Assembly: GCA_002353205.1 (NCBI GenBank)
Contig: DEJE01000026.1
Coordinates: 20,100 to 81,695 of the forward strand
DNA: 61,596 nucleotides
Origin: Prevotella sp. UBA2756
GTDB taxonomy: Bacteria > Bacteroidota > Bacteroidia > Bacteroidales > Bacteroidaceae
Direction of reading: 5' to 3'
The notes under the pieces were generated by a model. That model ran no database searches. It was given only the letters and a program-made list of their open reading frames with translations, and was not told where the DNA came from. A program made the position numbers and the translations under genes. Position 1 is the first letter of the stretch; the number at the start of each line of letters is the position of its first letter. Shown in pieces: positions 24,196 through 31,615 of the stretch.

Positions 24196-24494
24196 GTGTT
24201 TTCCGACGAAGCTACCAAATTCTTTCGCAGAAAAGTTTGAGAATGAATTCAAAATTAACAAAATTAACAAGACTGTTATTCTTTCTTGGTCGATGATCGT
24301 TCTTTCTATAATTACATCGCCTATCTCCATCCGACTATAGCAAAAGCTACTTCGTGCACAATTAGGGAGAAGCACATTTCGTTTCTATTTGTCTTTTTAT
24401 TCATTGTCTGATAGGTAATTGTAATTACTTCAATAATGATGATTACCATTGAACGTGGGACATTGTACGAATGCTGATCGCATGCTTTTCGGTT
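24196..24494. other. AT-rich non-coding stretch, nothing recognised
   Basis: About 300 bases between the NYN promoter and the 22-bp array. No open frame of useful length, RNA gene or clear palindrome is seen. Its composition matches the AT-richer NYN gene rather than the conserved flanking genes. Confidence 0.5.
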
Positions 24495-24692
24495 GCACGT
24501 GGGGGCGTTTCTGACTGCTGAGGGGCGCTGCTCGTTTGGCCGTTCAAATTGAATTGCGGGGCAATCTGAATTGTTTTGCTGCGCAATTTAATTTATTTTG
24601 CTTCGTAATTTAAATTGTTTTGCTGCGCAGTTTAAATTGTTTTGCAGGGCGATTCAACTTGAGCGGCAAGGCGATTCAACTTGAGCGGCAGG
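24495..24692. repeat. 22-bp tandem array, locus B
   Basis: Nine consecutive degenerate units on a strict 22-bp period. The first two are GC-rich. The next four or five share a core like AATTTAAATTGTTTTGC, starting with GC. The last two are near-identical copies starting GCGATTCAACTTGAGCGGC. Sequence drifts along the array while the period holds. It lies in the gap downstream of the DUF362 gene. The core resembles the reverse complement of units at locus C (48941-49028). Confidence 0.85.
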
Positions 24693-24770
24693 GCAGACAG
24701 GGGGAGGCGGCATGGCTGTTCGGGCTGAACGGCCGTTCAGCCACGCACGGATGGCAGGGTGGAAGCGCCC

Positions 24771-25838
24771 TTATTGGCCCTTCACGAAAGGCTTCAGGCC
24801 CTTCGCAGCGTCGGCAGCGGTGATGCGTCGGCCGCCGTTGTCGAGGTCGATGAGCACGTAGCGGTCGTTGCCCATGCCCAGTTCCTTCATGTACGAGAGC
24901 TGTCGCAGTCCGTGGCGCGTCTCGATGCGCTCCACGATGTCGTGGTGCTCGGCGGCCGTCATGGCGTAGATGATGTCGATGCAGGCCTGGTCGACGGCGA
25001 GGATGTCGGTGGAGGAAAGGATGCCCACGTTGGGTGTGACGACGGGAGCAGCAGCCACGCCCTCACAGTCGCACGACACCGACATGTTGCGCATCACGTT
25101 GACGTAGGCCACCTGCTGTCCGAAGTAGTCGATGGTGGCTTTGGTCGATTCCGTCATTCGCTCCATGAACTCCTCTTCCTTGATGTCCCACTGGTTGTCC
25201 TGGCCGGGTGTGGTGTGTATCCATGCCTTTCCGATGCGCCCGTCGGCACATCCTATGCCGATGTTCTTGTTGCTGCCGCCGAAACCGCCCTGCGTGTGCC
25301 CCTTGAAGTGAGTGAGTGCCACCATGGAGTCGTAGTTGGTGAGGTGTCCTCCGACCGACATTTTCTTGAACCACTTGCCTCCGCTGACGGGCAGCGTGGC
25401 GGTGCCCTGCTCGTCGAGGATGTCGACGGGGCAGAAGGTCCAGCCGTTCACCTTGAGCGTCTGTCGGTGCTGCGGCGTGGTGTAGCGGTCGCCGGTGTAG
25501 TAGGTGTTGGTCTCAATGATGCTGGCTCCGCGCAGGTCTTTGTCCATCAGTGCCTTCACCCACTCGCGGGGTATGATGTTGGGACCGTTGGGTTCGCCCG
25601 TGTGGAGCTTCACGCCCACGTGGCCTCCTATCTTTCCGCACACCTGCTCGTAGGCCTTGATGAGTCCCTCGGCCGAGAGGTTGCGCGTGAAATAGACCAC
25701 CGACTCGTTGCCGGTGCGCTGTTCGTAGGCCACATACTTGTTGCCGTCGGTGCCCGGTGTGGGCTTGTGGTTGTTCTGAGCTGTCATAGCAGTGCATGAA
25801 ATGATGCCGATAGCGGCTGTCAGTAGAAATGTTTTCAT
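24771..25838 (-). CDS. DUF362 family exported protein
   Basis: A 355-aa protein with a signal peptide (about residues 1-21, SCTAMTAQ) and a DUF362 domain. Conserved phrases are GVKLHTGEPNGPNIIPREWV, GASIIETNTYYTGDR, VALTHFKGHTQGGFGGSNKN, IGIGCADGRIGK and DILAVDQACIDIIY. Many DUF362 proteins carry a ferredoxin domain; here the CxxC-rich clusters are absent, with only scattered Cys such as CDCEG. The biochemical role is not established. Transcribed alone; array B lies downstream. Confidence 0.85.
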   Translation of the reverse strand: MKTFLLTAAIGIISCTAMTAQNNHKPTPGTDGNKYVAYEQRTGNESVVYFTRNLSAEGLIKAYEQVCGKIGGHVGVKLHTGEPNGPNIIPREWVKALMDKDLRGASIIETNTYYTGDRYTTPQHRQTLKVNGWTFCPVDILDEQGTATLPVSGGKWFKKMSVGGHLTNYDSMVALTHFKGHTQGGFGGSNKNIGIGCADGRIGKAWIHTTPGQDNQWDIKEEEFMERMTESTKATIDYFGQQVAYVNVMRNMSVSCDCEGVAAAPVVTPNVGILSSTDILAVDQACIDIIYAMTAAEHHDIVERIETRHGLRQLSYMKELGMGNDRYVLIDLDNGGRRITAADAAKGLKPFVKGQ

Positions 25839-26035
25839 TGTCGTGGATTGTTGTTTTGAAGATGTAGATTTCCGTCGCGAAGTTACGTTTTTTCTTTCAA
25901 AATCCCGCTATCCGGACGTCGGAAATATGGGTCGCATTTCGTTTTTTGCCCGTTTCCTACGGTCTGTGCTATGAAAAAGGCGTTGCGATGTCTTTTTTTT
26001 TCGTGGAAAAAGCATGTCGTTTCGGCCGAAATGAT

Positions 26036-26043
26036 TATATTTG
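26036..26043 (+). promoter_or_regulatory. Promoter -7 box of the TlpA-like gene
   Basis: It reads TATATTTG, 39 bases before the chosen ATG, and lies downstream of an alternative in-frame start at 25971, which is therefore rejected. Confidence 0.7.
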
Positions 26044-26081
26044 CACCATCATATCAACAAGAATCAAGAAACGCAACGACC

Positions 26082-27059
26082 ATGAAGAAAGCATTGTTCA
26101 CAGCCGTCGCCCTGCTCATAGCGCTGGCGGCAGCGGCACAACAGAAGTTCACCGTCAAGGTGACCACCCACCCCAAGGCCAAGGAGATAGGCATGGCGGT
26201 GGCAGGAGAGGATGGCATGAAGACCTTCAAGGCCACTGGCGGACAGCTGACGGCCGAGGGTGAGGCTCCCCAAGGGGCGATGGTGGTGCTGGTAGACAAG
26301 GCGAACCGCATGCTGGGCTACTTCATTGCCGACGCGCCGACGATCACCGTCGACATGAATACCGACGTGATGACGGGCTCTGCGATGAACGAACGGCTGA
26401 GCGCCTTGGTGCAGCAGATGGGCCAGCAGAAGACGGAAGAAGACTTCCGCCGCTTCGCCCTGAAGGCCATCGACGAGAACAAGGACAACGTGATCGGCGC
26501 CTTCCTGCTGAGCGAGGCCTGCTACTCGCTCGACTACAGCGACTTGAAATCCCTCCTCGACGGCAACGACTTCCTGCGCAACCATCCCCTGTCGGCCCAG
26601 GCCGTGAAGGTGATGGAGGGCAAGGAGCTGCGCGCCCCGGGCACGATGTTCAAGGACCTGGAGGCCAACGACCCCACGGGTAAGGCTCACAAGCTGAGCG
26701 AATATGTGGGCAAGGGCAACTATGTGCTCGTAGACTTCTGGGCATCGTGGTGCGGACCGTGCCGCCAGGAGATGCCCAACGTGGTGGCAGCCTACGAGAA
26801 GTACCACGCTAAGGGTTTCAACATCGTGGGCCTGTCGTTCGACAATAAAGCTGAAGCATGGAAGAAGGCCATCCGCGACCTGAAGATGCCGTGGGTGCAT
26901 CTCTCCGACCTGAAGGGTTGGATGACGGTGGCCGCCGAGACCTACGGCATCAACAGCATCCCTGCCAGCCTGCTCGTGGATCCCGAGGGCAAAATCATCG
27001 CCGTGGACCTGCGCGGTGAGGCGCTCGGCAACAAGCTGAAGGCTATCTACGGGGAATGA
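26082..27059 (+). CDS. TlpA-like thiol-disulfide oxidoreductase with DUF4369-type N-terminus
   Basis: A 325-aa exported protein. A signal peptide (MKKALFTAVALLIALAAAAQ) is followed by a beta-rich N-terminal domain (about 21-110), a helical middle and a C-terminal thioredoxin fold. The active site FWASWCGPCRQEMPNV lies near residue 219, and the cis-Pro in INSIPASLLVDPEGK near 293. This layout is the usual Bacteroidota resA/tlpA-like reductase, keeping cysteines reduced in the periplasm, for example for cytochrome c maturation; the ResBC genes at 49-51 kb are a possible but unproven partner. A heptamer repeat array starts three bases after the stop. Confidence 0.92.
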   Translation: MKKALFTAVALLIALAAAAQQKFTVKVTTHPKAKEIGMAVAGEDGMKTFKATGGQLTAEGEAPQGAMVVLVDKANRMLGYFIADAPTITVDMNTDVMTGSAMNERLSALVQQMGQQKTEEDFRRFALKAIDENKDNVIGAFLLSEACYSLDYSDLKSLLDGNDFLRNHPLSAQAVKVMEGKELRAPGTMFKDLEANDPTGKAHKLSEYVGKGNYVLVDFWASWCGPCRQEMPNVVAAYEKYHAKGFNIVGLSFDNKAEAWKKAIRDLKMPWVHLSDLKGWMTVAAETYGINSIPASLLVDPEGKIIAVDLRGEALGNKLKAIYGE

Positions 27060-27061
27060 AC

Positions 27062-27122
27062 TCATAGTTCATAGTTCATAGTTCATAGTTCATAGTTCAT
27101 AGTTCACAATTCATAGTTCATA
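27062..27122. repeat. Heptamer tandem array (CATAGTT)
   Basis: About eight units of CATAGTT, one degenerated to CACAATT, beginning three bases after the TlpA-like stop codon. Reading either strand meets a stop in every frame within seven codons. The same heptamer, reversed, forms the array at 59452-59528. Confidence 0.9.
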
Positions 27123-27131
27123 GTATATTGT

Positions 27132-27174
27132 AAAAAAAATCACAGTTTGGATTGACCAAACTGTGATTTTTCTG
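27132..27174. terminator. Bidirectional intrinsic terminator
   Basis: The 16-bp perfect stem AAAAATCACAGTTTGG/CCAAACTGTGATTTTT has a five-base loop, with A and T runs on both sides. It serves the TlpA-like gene (plus) and the CaCA antiporter gene (minus). Confidence 0.93.
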
Positions 27175-27187
27175 TATATGAACCGTA

Positions 27188-27245
27188 AACCTTGAACGCA
27201 GCGAAGCTGCTCTTGAACCTTGAACGCAGCAATGCTGCTCACTCA
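27188..27245. repeat. Repeated CCTTGAACGCAGC hairpin motif
   Basis: CCTTGAACGCAGCGAAGCTGCT and a second copy with CAATG in the loop stand 29 bases apart. Each forms a small GCAGC-GCTGC hairpin. The second copy runs into the CaCA antiporter stop codon at 27243-27245. Confidence 0.7.
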
Positions 27246-28175
27246 AATGACTTTGTAGACGAGCCAGGCCACGTAAGCCACGTAGGCGGCGGTGAGCAGG
27301 GCGCCCTCCCATTTCTCCACCTTGTACTTCGTGTAGCAGAAGAACCAGAGCAGGGTGATGCTTCCCAGCAGAACGGCGAAGTCGAGACGGGTGATGCCTT
27401 GGATGTCCATGGGGAGCACGACGCCGGTGATGCCGAGGATCATCAGGATGTTGAACACGTTGGACCCGATGACGTTGCCGATGGCGATGGCCGACTGTCC
27501 CTTGCGGGCAGCCACCACGCTCGTGGCAAGTTCGGGGAGCGACGTGCCCAAGGCAACGATGGTGAGGCCGATGACGGCATCGGGGACACCGAGCGAGCGC
27601 GCCACCTGCGTGGCTCCGTCGACGAAGAGATGGCTGCCCAGCACCAAGCACAGCAGTCCGAGGAGCATCAGTCCGCCGGCTTTCCAGTAGCTCATGTTCT
27701 CGAGCTTCACCACTTCCACCTCCTGGGCCACCCCTTTGCGGGCCAGATAGAGGGTGTAGGCGATGAAGGCCAGGAAGCCGATGAAGAGGATGACGGCGTC
27801 CCAGCGCGACACCTCGCCGTCGAGACACATCAGAAGGAGTGCCAGCGAGGCCGCCACGCAGAACGGCATGTCCTTGCGCACCGTGTTGTGGCTGATGCTC
27901 ATCGGCGCCACCATGGCGGTGATACCGACGATGGCCAGCGTGTTGAACGAGTTGGATCCGAGGACGTTACCCACGGCAATGTCGCTCGTGCCCTTGATGG
28001 CCGACATCAGGGAGACGAAAAACTCTGGCATCGACGTGCCCATGGCCACCACGGTCAGGCCGATGACAATCTGCGGAATGCCCATACGCTGCGCCATCCC
28101 GGTCGCACCGTCGGTCAGGCGGTCGGCTCCCCAGAGCACCAGCACCGCCCCTATAATAATGAACAATATACTCAT
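27243..28175 (-). CDS. CaCA-family calcium/sodium antiporter (YrbG-like)
   Basis: A 310-aa inner-membrane exchanger with two inverted halves of about five helices. The alpha-repeats are visible: GLTVVAMGTSMPEFFVSLMS plus GNVLGSNSFNTLAIVG (about residues 38-85), and GLTIVALGTSLPELATSVVA plus GNVIGSNVFNILMILG (about 190-240). The acidic Glu in the PE motifs and the GSN motif bind cation. Relatives export Ca2+ in exchange for Na+ or H+. The ATG at 28173-28175 is used; a further 37 open codons upstream contain the promoter box and are AT-rich. Confidence 0.93.
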   Translation of the reverse strand: MSILFIIIGAVLVLWGADRLTDGATGMAQRMGIPQIVIGLTVVAMGTSMPEFFVSLMSAIKGTSDIAVGNVLGSNSFNTLAIVGITAMVAPMSISHNTVRKDMPFCVAASLALLLMCLDGEVSRWDAVILFIGFLAFIAYTLYLARKGVAQEVEVVKLENMSYWKAGGLMLLGLLCLVLGSHLFVDGATQVARSLGVPDAVIGLTIVALGTSLPELATSVVAARKGQSAIAIGNVIGSNVFNILMILGITGVVLPMDIQGITRLDFAVLLGSITLLWFFCYTKYKVEKWEGALLTAAYVAYVAWLVYKVI

Positions 28176-28181
28176 AACGCG

Positions 28182-28276
28182 TGCAAAGTTACGTAAAGTC
28201 GAGTGAAAAGCCAAATTTATTTGAGGTTTTCCGAGACGAAGTAACTTCGACAGAGTCAAAGTTACGGAAAGTCGAG
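28182..28276. repeat. Direct repeat around the CaCA promoter
   Basis: CAAAGTTACGTAAAGTCGAG near 28184 is repeated as CAAAGTTACGGAAAGTCGAG near 28257. The two copies differ at one base and are spaced about 73 bp. Both contain a minus-strand TAACTTTG box. The rest of the 316-base gap up to the Hsp20 gene holds only the terminator listed below. Confidence 0.75.
28184..28191 (-). promoter_or_regulatory. Promoter -7 box of the CaCA antiporter gene
   Basis: It reads TAACTTTG on the minus strand, only nine bases from the ATG, so the mRNA would be nearly leaderless. A similar GTAACTTTG, in a repeated context, lies about 73 bases further upstream and may be the main promoter. Confidence 0.5.
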
Positions 28277-28317
28277 AAAAATGCAAAGGAAATGGCGTTT
28301 CCTTTTCGCTTCAATAC

Positions 28318-28350
28318 ATAAAAAAGCCCCGGATGCTCACGCACTCGGGG
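28318..28350 (-). terminator. Intrinsic terminator of the Hsp20 gene
   Basis: CCCCGgATGC/GCActCGGGG form a stem. On the minus strand it is followed by six T. It lies about 140 bases past the Hsp20 stop. Confidence 0.75.
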
Positions 28351-28491
28351 TGTACAGAAATCTAACAATCACACAATTTCAATCGAAACTAACTAATAAC
28401 TAAAGAATCTAAGCTTATCCTGAAACAAATCTAATTACCTCCTTTTCCCTTTCATTTCGCCCCTGAATGTGGTGTCGGCCGGCCGGGCGCC

Positions 28492-28911
28492 TTAGCCTAC
28501 AGTGATCTGACGGGCCACCTTGACCTCTTCCTTCACCACCTTGGGCAGTTCAACGGTGAGCACACCGTCGGCCACGCGGGCTGCAATCTTCTCCTTGTCG
28601 ACATCCTCGGGCAGTATGAGCGTCTGCTCGTATTTCGCATAGCTGAACTCACGGCGCAGGTAGCGTGCACGCTTGTCCTCCTCGTTGGCTTCCTGCTTGT
28701 GCTCCATCTTGATGACGAGGTTACCCTCGTGGTTGATGTTCACGTCGAAGTCTTCCTTCGTCATTCCCGGTGCGGCGAGCTCCACGGTATACTGCTTGTC
28801 GCTCTCCTTGACGTTGATGGCCGGGGCCGTTGCGCTGGTGCGCTGCATGAAATTGTCGTCGAACAAATCGTTGAACACTGTGGGCAACCACTGATTACGT
28901 CTGTACATCAT
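28492..28911 (-). CDS. Hsp20/alpha-crystallin small heat shock protein
   Basis: A 139-aa ATP-independent chaperone. A short N-terminal arm (MMYRRNQWLPTVFNDLFDD) is followed by the alpha-crystallin domain (about residues 32-130), with INVKESDKQYTVELAAPGM, FDVNINHEGNLVIKMEH and the conserved late strand VADGVLTVELPKV, then a short tail. It prevents aggregation of unfolded proteins in the cytosol. It is transcribed alone; no CIRCE or other heat-shock operator is recognised in the 280 bases upstream. Confidence 0.95.
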   Translation of the reverse strand: MMYRRNQWLPTVFNDLFDDNFMQRTSATAPAINVKESDKQYTVELAAPGMTKEDFDVNINHEGNLVIKMEHKQEANEEDKRARYLRREFSYAKYEQTLILPEDVDKEKIAARVADGVLTVELPKVVKEEVKVARQITVG

Positions 28912-29116
28912 AACTTTTACCTCCTGTTATTTTTTTTGTTTTATTGTTTTATTATTGTTTTGTTCTCGCCTCCGCTTTGTGCATCGGCTTCACCCATATA
29001 GATGCAATGAACGTACCAAAGCAAAAAACATGACGATTTGTCAACACGGGCTGACATTCTGACATTACCCATCATACGCTGACGCTTGAACAACAGCACG
29101 GGCTTCAGGGTCTGAA

Positions 29117-29164
29117 ACAAAAAGAATCCGCAGTCGGCACGCGGGTTGCCAGCTGCGGATTCTT
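29117..29164 (-). terminator. Intrinsic terminator of the nusB-DUF5606 operon
   Basis: The 12-bp stem AAGAATCCGCAG (29122-29133)/CTGCGGATTCTT (29153-29164) is followed on the minus strand by a T-rich run, 28 bases past the DUF5606 stop. Confidence 0.9.
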
Positions 29165-29192
29165 GCTGAAAAGGTTCCGGATTGCCACGGGT

Positions 29193-29636
29193 TTACTCCT
29201 CCTTGCGGTCGTCGATACTGTCGCCCTCGGTGGGTTTCATCTCCTCCTCGAAGTCGGTGATGCCGTTCTGGATGAGGATGTTGTACCAGGTGAAGAGCTT
29301 ACGGATGTCGCTGTCGTGCACGCGGTCGCGGTCGAAGTCGGGCAGGATGGTTGCGAAATAGTCGCGGAGCTCCTTGCCCGGTGCCTTCTTGAAGTTGATG
29401 CTGACGGGCTTTCCCTCTTCCTTGTCGCGCAGGGAGGCAAGGATTGTCATCAGCGGCACGTCCTCGGCATCGGTATACATGGCGATATCGGCGAGCGACG
29501 TCACGCGGTCGGTGGCGAATGCCGGCATGCGGCGATGCGTCTCGTCGAGCGCTTCGACAATGAGATTGGCCTTTCCTCTTGACACGAGTTTATACAAACC
29601 GGGCTTTCCGGCAATGCTTAGAATTGTAAGTTGCAT
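29193..29636 (-). CDS. DUF5606 family protein
   Basis: A 147-aa cytoplasmic protein found across Bacteroidota: it begins MQLTILSIAGKPGLYKLVSR, with a small beta-barrel-like N-terminal domain (about 1-60) and a helical C-terminal part ending in Asp/Glu-rich sequence. DIRKLFTWYNILIQNGITDF is the conserved helix. It is last in the nusB-yajC-ybbR-coaE operon, a conserved order in the phylum, but its biochemical role is unknown. A terminator follows. Confidence 0.88.
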   Translation of the reverse strand: MQLTILSIAGKPGLYKLVSRGKANLIVEALDETHRRMPAFATDRVTSLADIAMYTDAEDVPLMTILASLRDKEEGKPVSINFKKAPGKELRDYFATILPDFDRDRVHDSDIRKLFTWYNILIQNGITDFEEEMKPTEGDSIDDRKEE

Positions 29637-29672
29637 GGTTGTTCTTTCTTATTATTGAATGATAATACATTA

Positions 29673-30260
29673 TTATATTATATACTGTTCTTCATCGATG
29701 CGCGCCAGCAGGCGGTCCACCTGGCTCTGAAGGTCGGCCTGGCCGTCGTTCACGATCTCGTAGTCGCTGCGCGCCAGCACTTCTTCCTGCGCCATCTGCT
29801 TGCCCATCCACTCGAGCGTCTTCTCGCGGCTGATGCCGTCGCGCGCCATGACGCGGCGTATGCGCTCCTCTTGGGGGGCGGTGACGCAGAGCACGCGGTC
29901 GACATAGCGCCAGAGGCCGCTCTCGAAGATGATGGCACTCTCCACCCAGCGCAGTCCCGACTGTTCGAAGTCGCGGAAGACAGCCGGATGAACGATGGCG
30001 TTCACGGCCAGGGTGTTCGCCTCCGACTGCATCATGAAGGCAGCCACGACGGGTTTGTTGAGCGCATTTCCTTGGTAGGCGTCGGTTCCGATGAGACGAA
30101 TGAGGGCCTGGCGCAGAGCTTCCGACTCGTGCATCAACCGCTTGGCGGCGCGGTCGCAGTCGTAGACCTGCAGTCCGCGCTCGTTGAGCAGACGGCATAC
30201 ATAGCTCTTTCCGCTCCCTATGCCGCCAGTGATGCCGATTTTCAGTGTGCCGCCCATCAC
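29673..30260 (-). CDS. coaE: Dephospho-CoA kinase
   Basis: A 195-aa P-loop kinase performing the last step of coenzyme A synthesis: phosphorylation of the 3'-OH of dephospho-CoA. The Walker A GITGGIGSGKSYVCRLL is at about residues 8-24. The substrate-lid and CoA-binding phrases VYDCDRAAKRLM and HPAVFRDFEQ follow, then VLCVTAPQEERIRRVMARDG. The length fits the family. Its ATG overlaps the YbbR stop by four bases, so it is translationally coupled. Confidence 0.95.
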   Translation of the reverse strand: MMGGTLKIGITGGIGSGKSYVCRLLNERGLQVYDCDRAAKRLMHESEALRQALIRLIGTDAYQGNALNKPVVAAFMMQSEANTLAVNAIVHPAVFRDFEQSGLRWVESAIIFESGLWRYVDRVLCVTAPQEERIRRVMARDGISREKTLEWMGKQMAQEEVLARSDYEIVNDGQADLQSQVDRLLARIDEEQYII

Positions 30261-31240
30261 TCTTCAATCAGATAGTCGACCGTCTCGACCTCCATCTGCG
30301 CGTTGCGTACGCCGTGGGGGACGGTCTTCAGCCACAGCTTGCACTTGTCGGATGGGTGGGCCATGATGTCTTCATAGTCGGCCACGACGCTGAAGCTCGA
30401 TGCCTGAATGCTTCGGAACATGCTGGCACCGGTGGTGAAAGTGACTTTCACTTTCGAGGGGAACGTGCGGAGCACCTTGCCATGGGGCATGTTCACGGCC
30501 GTGACGGGCACCTCGACGCTCTCTTCGGTGAGCACATCGGGGCAGAATGTCACCTTCACTTCCGACGGCACCACCTTCACTCCCTGCAACGTCTGCAGGC
30601 TGACGGTCTGCGTGACGGTGTCGACAAGGTTCTTCAACCTCACATGATGAGTGTAGATGCTGCGCAAGCTGTCGAGTTTCTGTCGGCTGGCATAGACGGT
30701 CACCATCTCGGGTTCGATGACGATGCTCGAGAGGAAATAGCTCTCGTTGGGCACCACCGAGCCTTTCAGCCTGACGGGAATCTTCTTGCTCTCGCCGTAG
30801 TTGTAGGTGATTTCCCAACGGTCGGGCTTCACCGAGGCCACCGTTGTCGACTTGAAGAGCATGGGCTTCACCTGCTTGAGCATCTCCGACGAGCTGACGG
30901 TCATGCGGCCGTTGCCCTTGTCGTGGCTCTTGAAGGTGAGCACCACGGGCTGTATGGCGTCGCCATACATATAGGGCAGGAACATGTAGCCCTTGTCTTT
31001 CACCACGACGCGCAACGTGTCGGTCACCTCGCTGGTGATGACGACATTCCTCGGCACACCCGTGAGCCGGATGGGAATCTTCAGTTCGCGCTCCACATCT
31101 TCGTTGAGAGCCATCATCAGCCAGAAAGCTCCGCTCACGAAGAGGAAGAACACAAAAGTCAGGAATTCCTTGTTAACGATGCCGAACAGGAAATTCCTGA
31201 CCATACGGGCTGCGCTCGATAGGCGCGACGACTCATCCAT
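30257..31240 (-). CDS. YbbR-domain membrane protein
   Basis: A 327-aa protein with one N-terminal membrane helix (FLTFVFFLFVSGAFWLMMAL, about residues 25-44) followed by extracytoplasmic YbbR-like beta modules: IPIRLTGVPRNVVITSEV, IPVRLKGSVVPNESYFLSS and VEVPVTAVNMPHGKVLRTFP. In Firmicutes the homologue CdaR regulates the diadenylate cyclase CdaA; here no cyclase gene is adjacent, so the role is uncertain. It lies between yajC (27 bases) and coaE (four-base overlap). Confidence 0.85.
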   Translation of the reverse strand: MDESSRLSSAARMVRNFLFGIVNKEFLTFVFFLFVSGAFWLMMALNEDVERELKIPIRLTGVPRNVVITSEVTDTLRVVVKDKGYMFLPYMYGDAIQPVVLTFKSHDKGNGRMTVSSSEMLKQVKPMLFKSTTVASVKPDRWEITYNYGESKKIPVRLKGSVVPNESYFLSSIVIEPEMVTVYASRQKLDSLRSIYTHHVRLKNLVDTVTQTVSLQTLQGVKVVPSEVKVTFCPDVLTEESVEVPVTAVNMPHGKVLRTFPSKVKVTFTTGASMFRSIQASSFSVVADYEDIMAHPSDKCKLWLKTVPHGVRNAQMEVETVDYLIEE

Positions 31241-31267
31241 GTGCGTGATGAAAAGAATAAAGCGTTG

Positions 31268-31603
31268 TTATTTTCCTGCCTGCGCGGCCTGCATGGCCGA
31301 AGAGGTGTCGGCAAAGACATAACCGCGGTCCACACGGATCACCGTGCCCTTGGCAATTTCCACCTCCACCACGTGGGCAGCGAGGTCGATGCGCTTCACC
31401 GTGCCGTAGATACCGCCGCCGGTGATTACCTTCGTGCCCTCGGTCAGTGAATCCTGGAAGGCTCGTATCTCTTTCTGTTTCTTCTGCTGCGGACGGATCA
31501 TGAAGAACCACATGATGGCAAAGATGGCCACCATCATGATGATCATGCTCATTCCGCTACCACCGCCGCCCTGGGCTTGCGATGCTAAAAGGATCGATGT
31601 CAT
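31268..31603 (-). CDS. yajC: Preprotein translocase subunit YajC
   Basis: A 111-aa single-span accessory of the SecDF-YajC complex. The membrane helix GMSMIIMMVAIFAIMWFFMI (about residues 19-38) is followed by the conserved RPQQKKQKEIRAFQDSLTEG and the small beta domain KVITGGGIYGTVKRID. A Gly-rich stretch precedes the helix. It lies 12 bases downstream of nusB in the operon. Confidence 0.95.
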   Translation of the reverse strand: MTSILLASQAQGGGGSGMSMIIMMVAIFAIMWFFMIRPQQKKQKEIRAFQDSLTEGTKVITGGGIYGTVKRIDLAAHVVEVEIAKGTVIRVDRGYVFADTSSAMQAAQAGK

Positions 31604-31615
31604 ATTTCTTTTGGT

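Noticed and set aside
24495..24692. CRISPR-like array.
   Set aside because: Units abut without spacers, are degenerate and have a 22-bp period; no cas gene is present.
27062..27122. Phase-variable promoter spacer.
   Set aside because: The array lies downstream of a gene and before a bidirectional terminator, not between promoter boxes.
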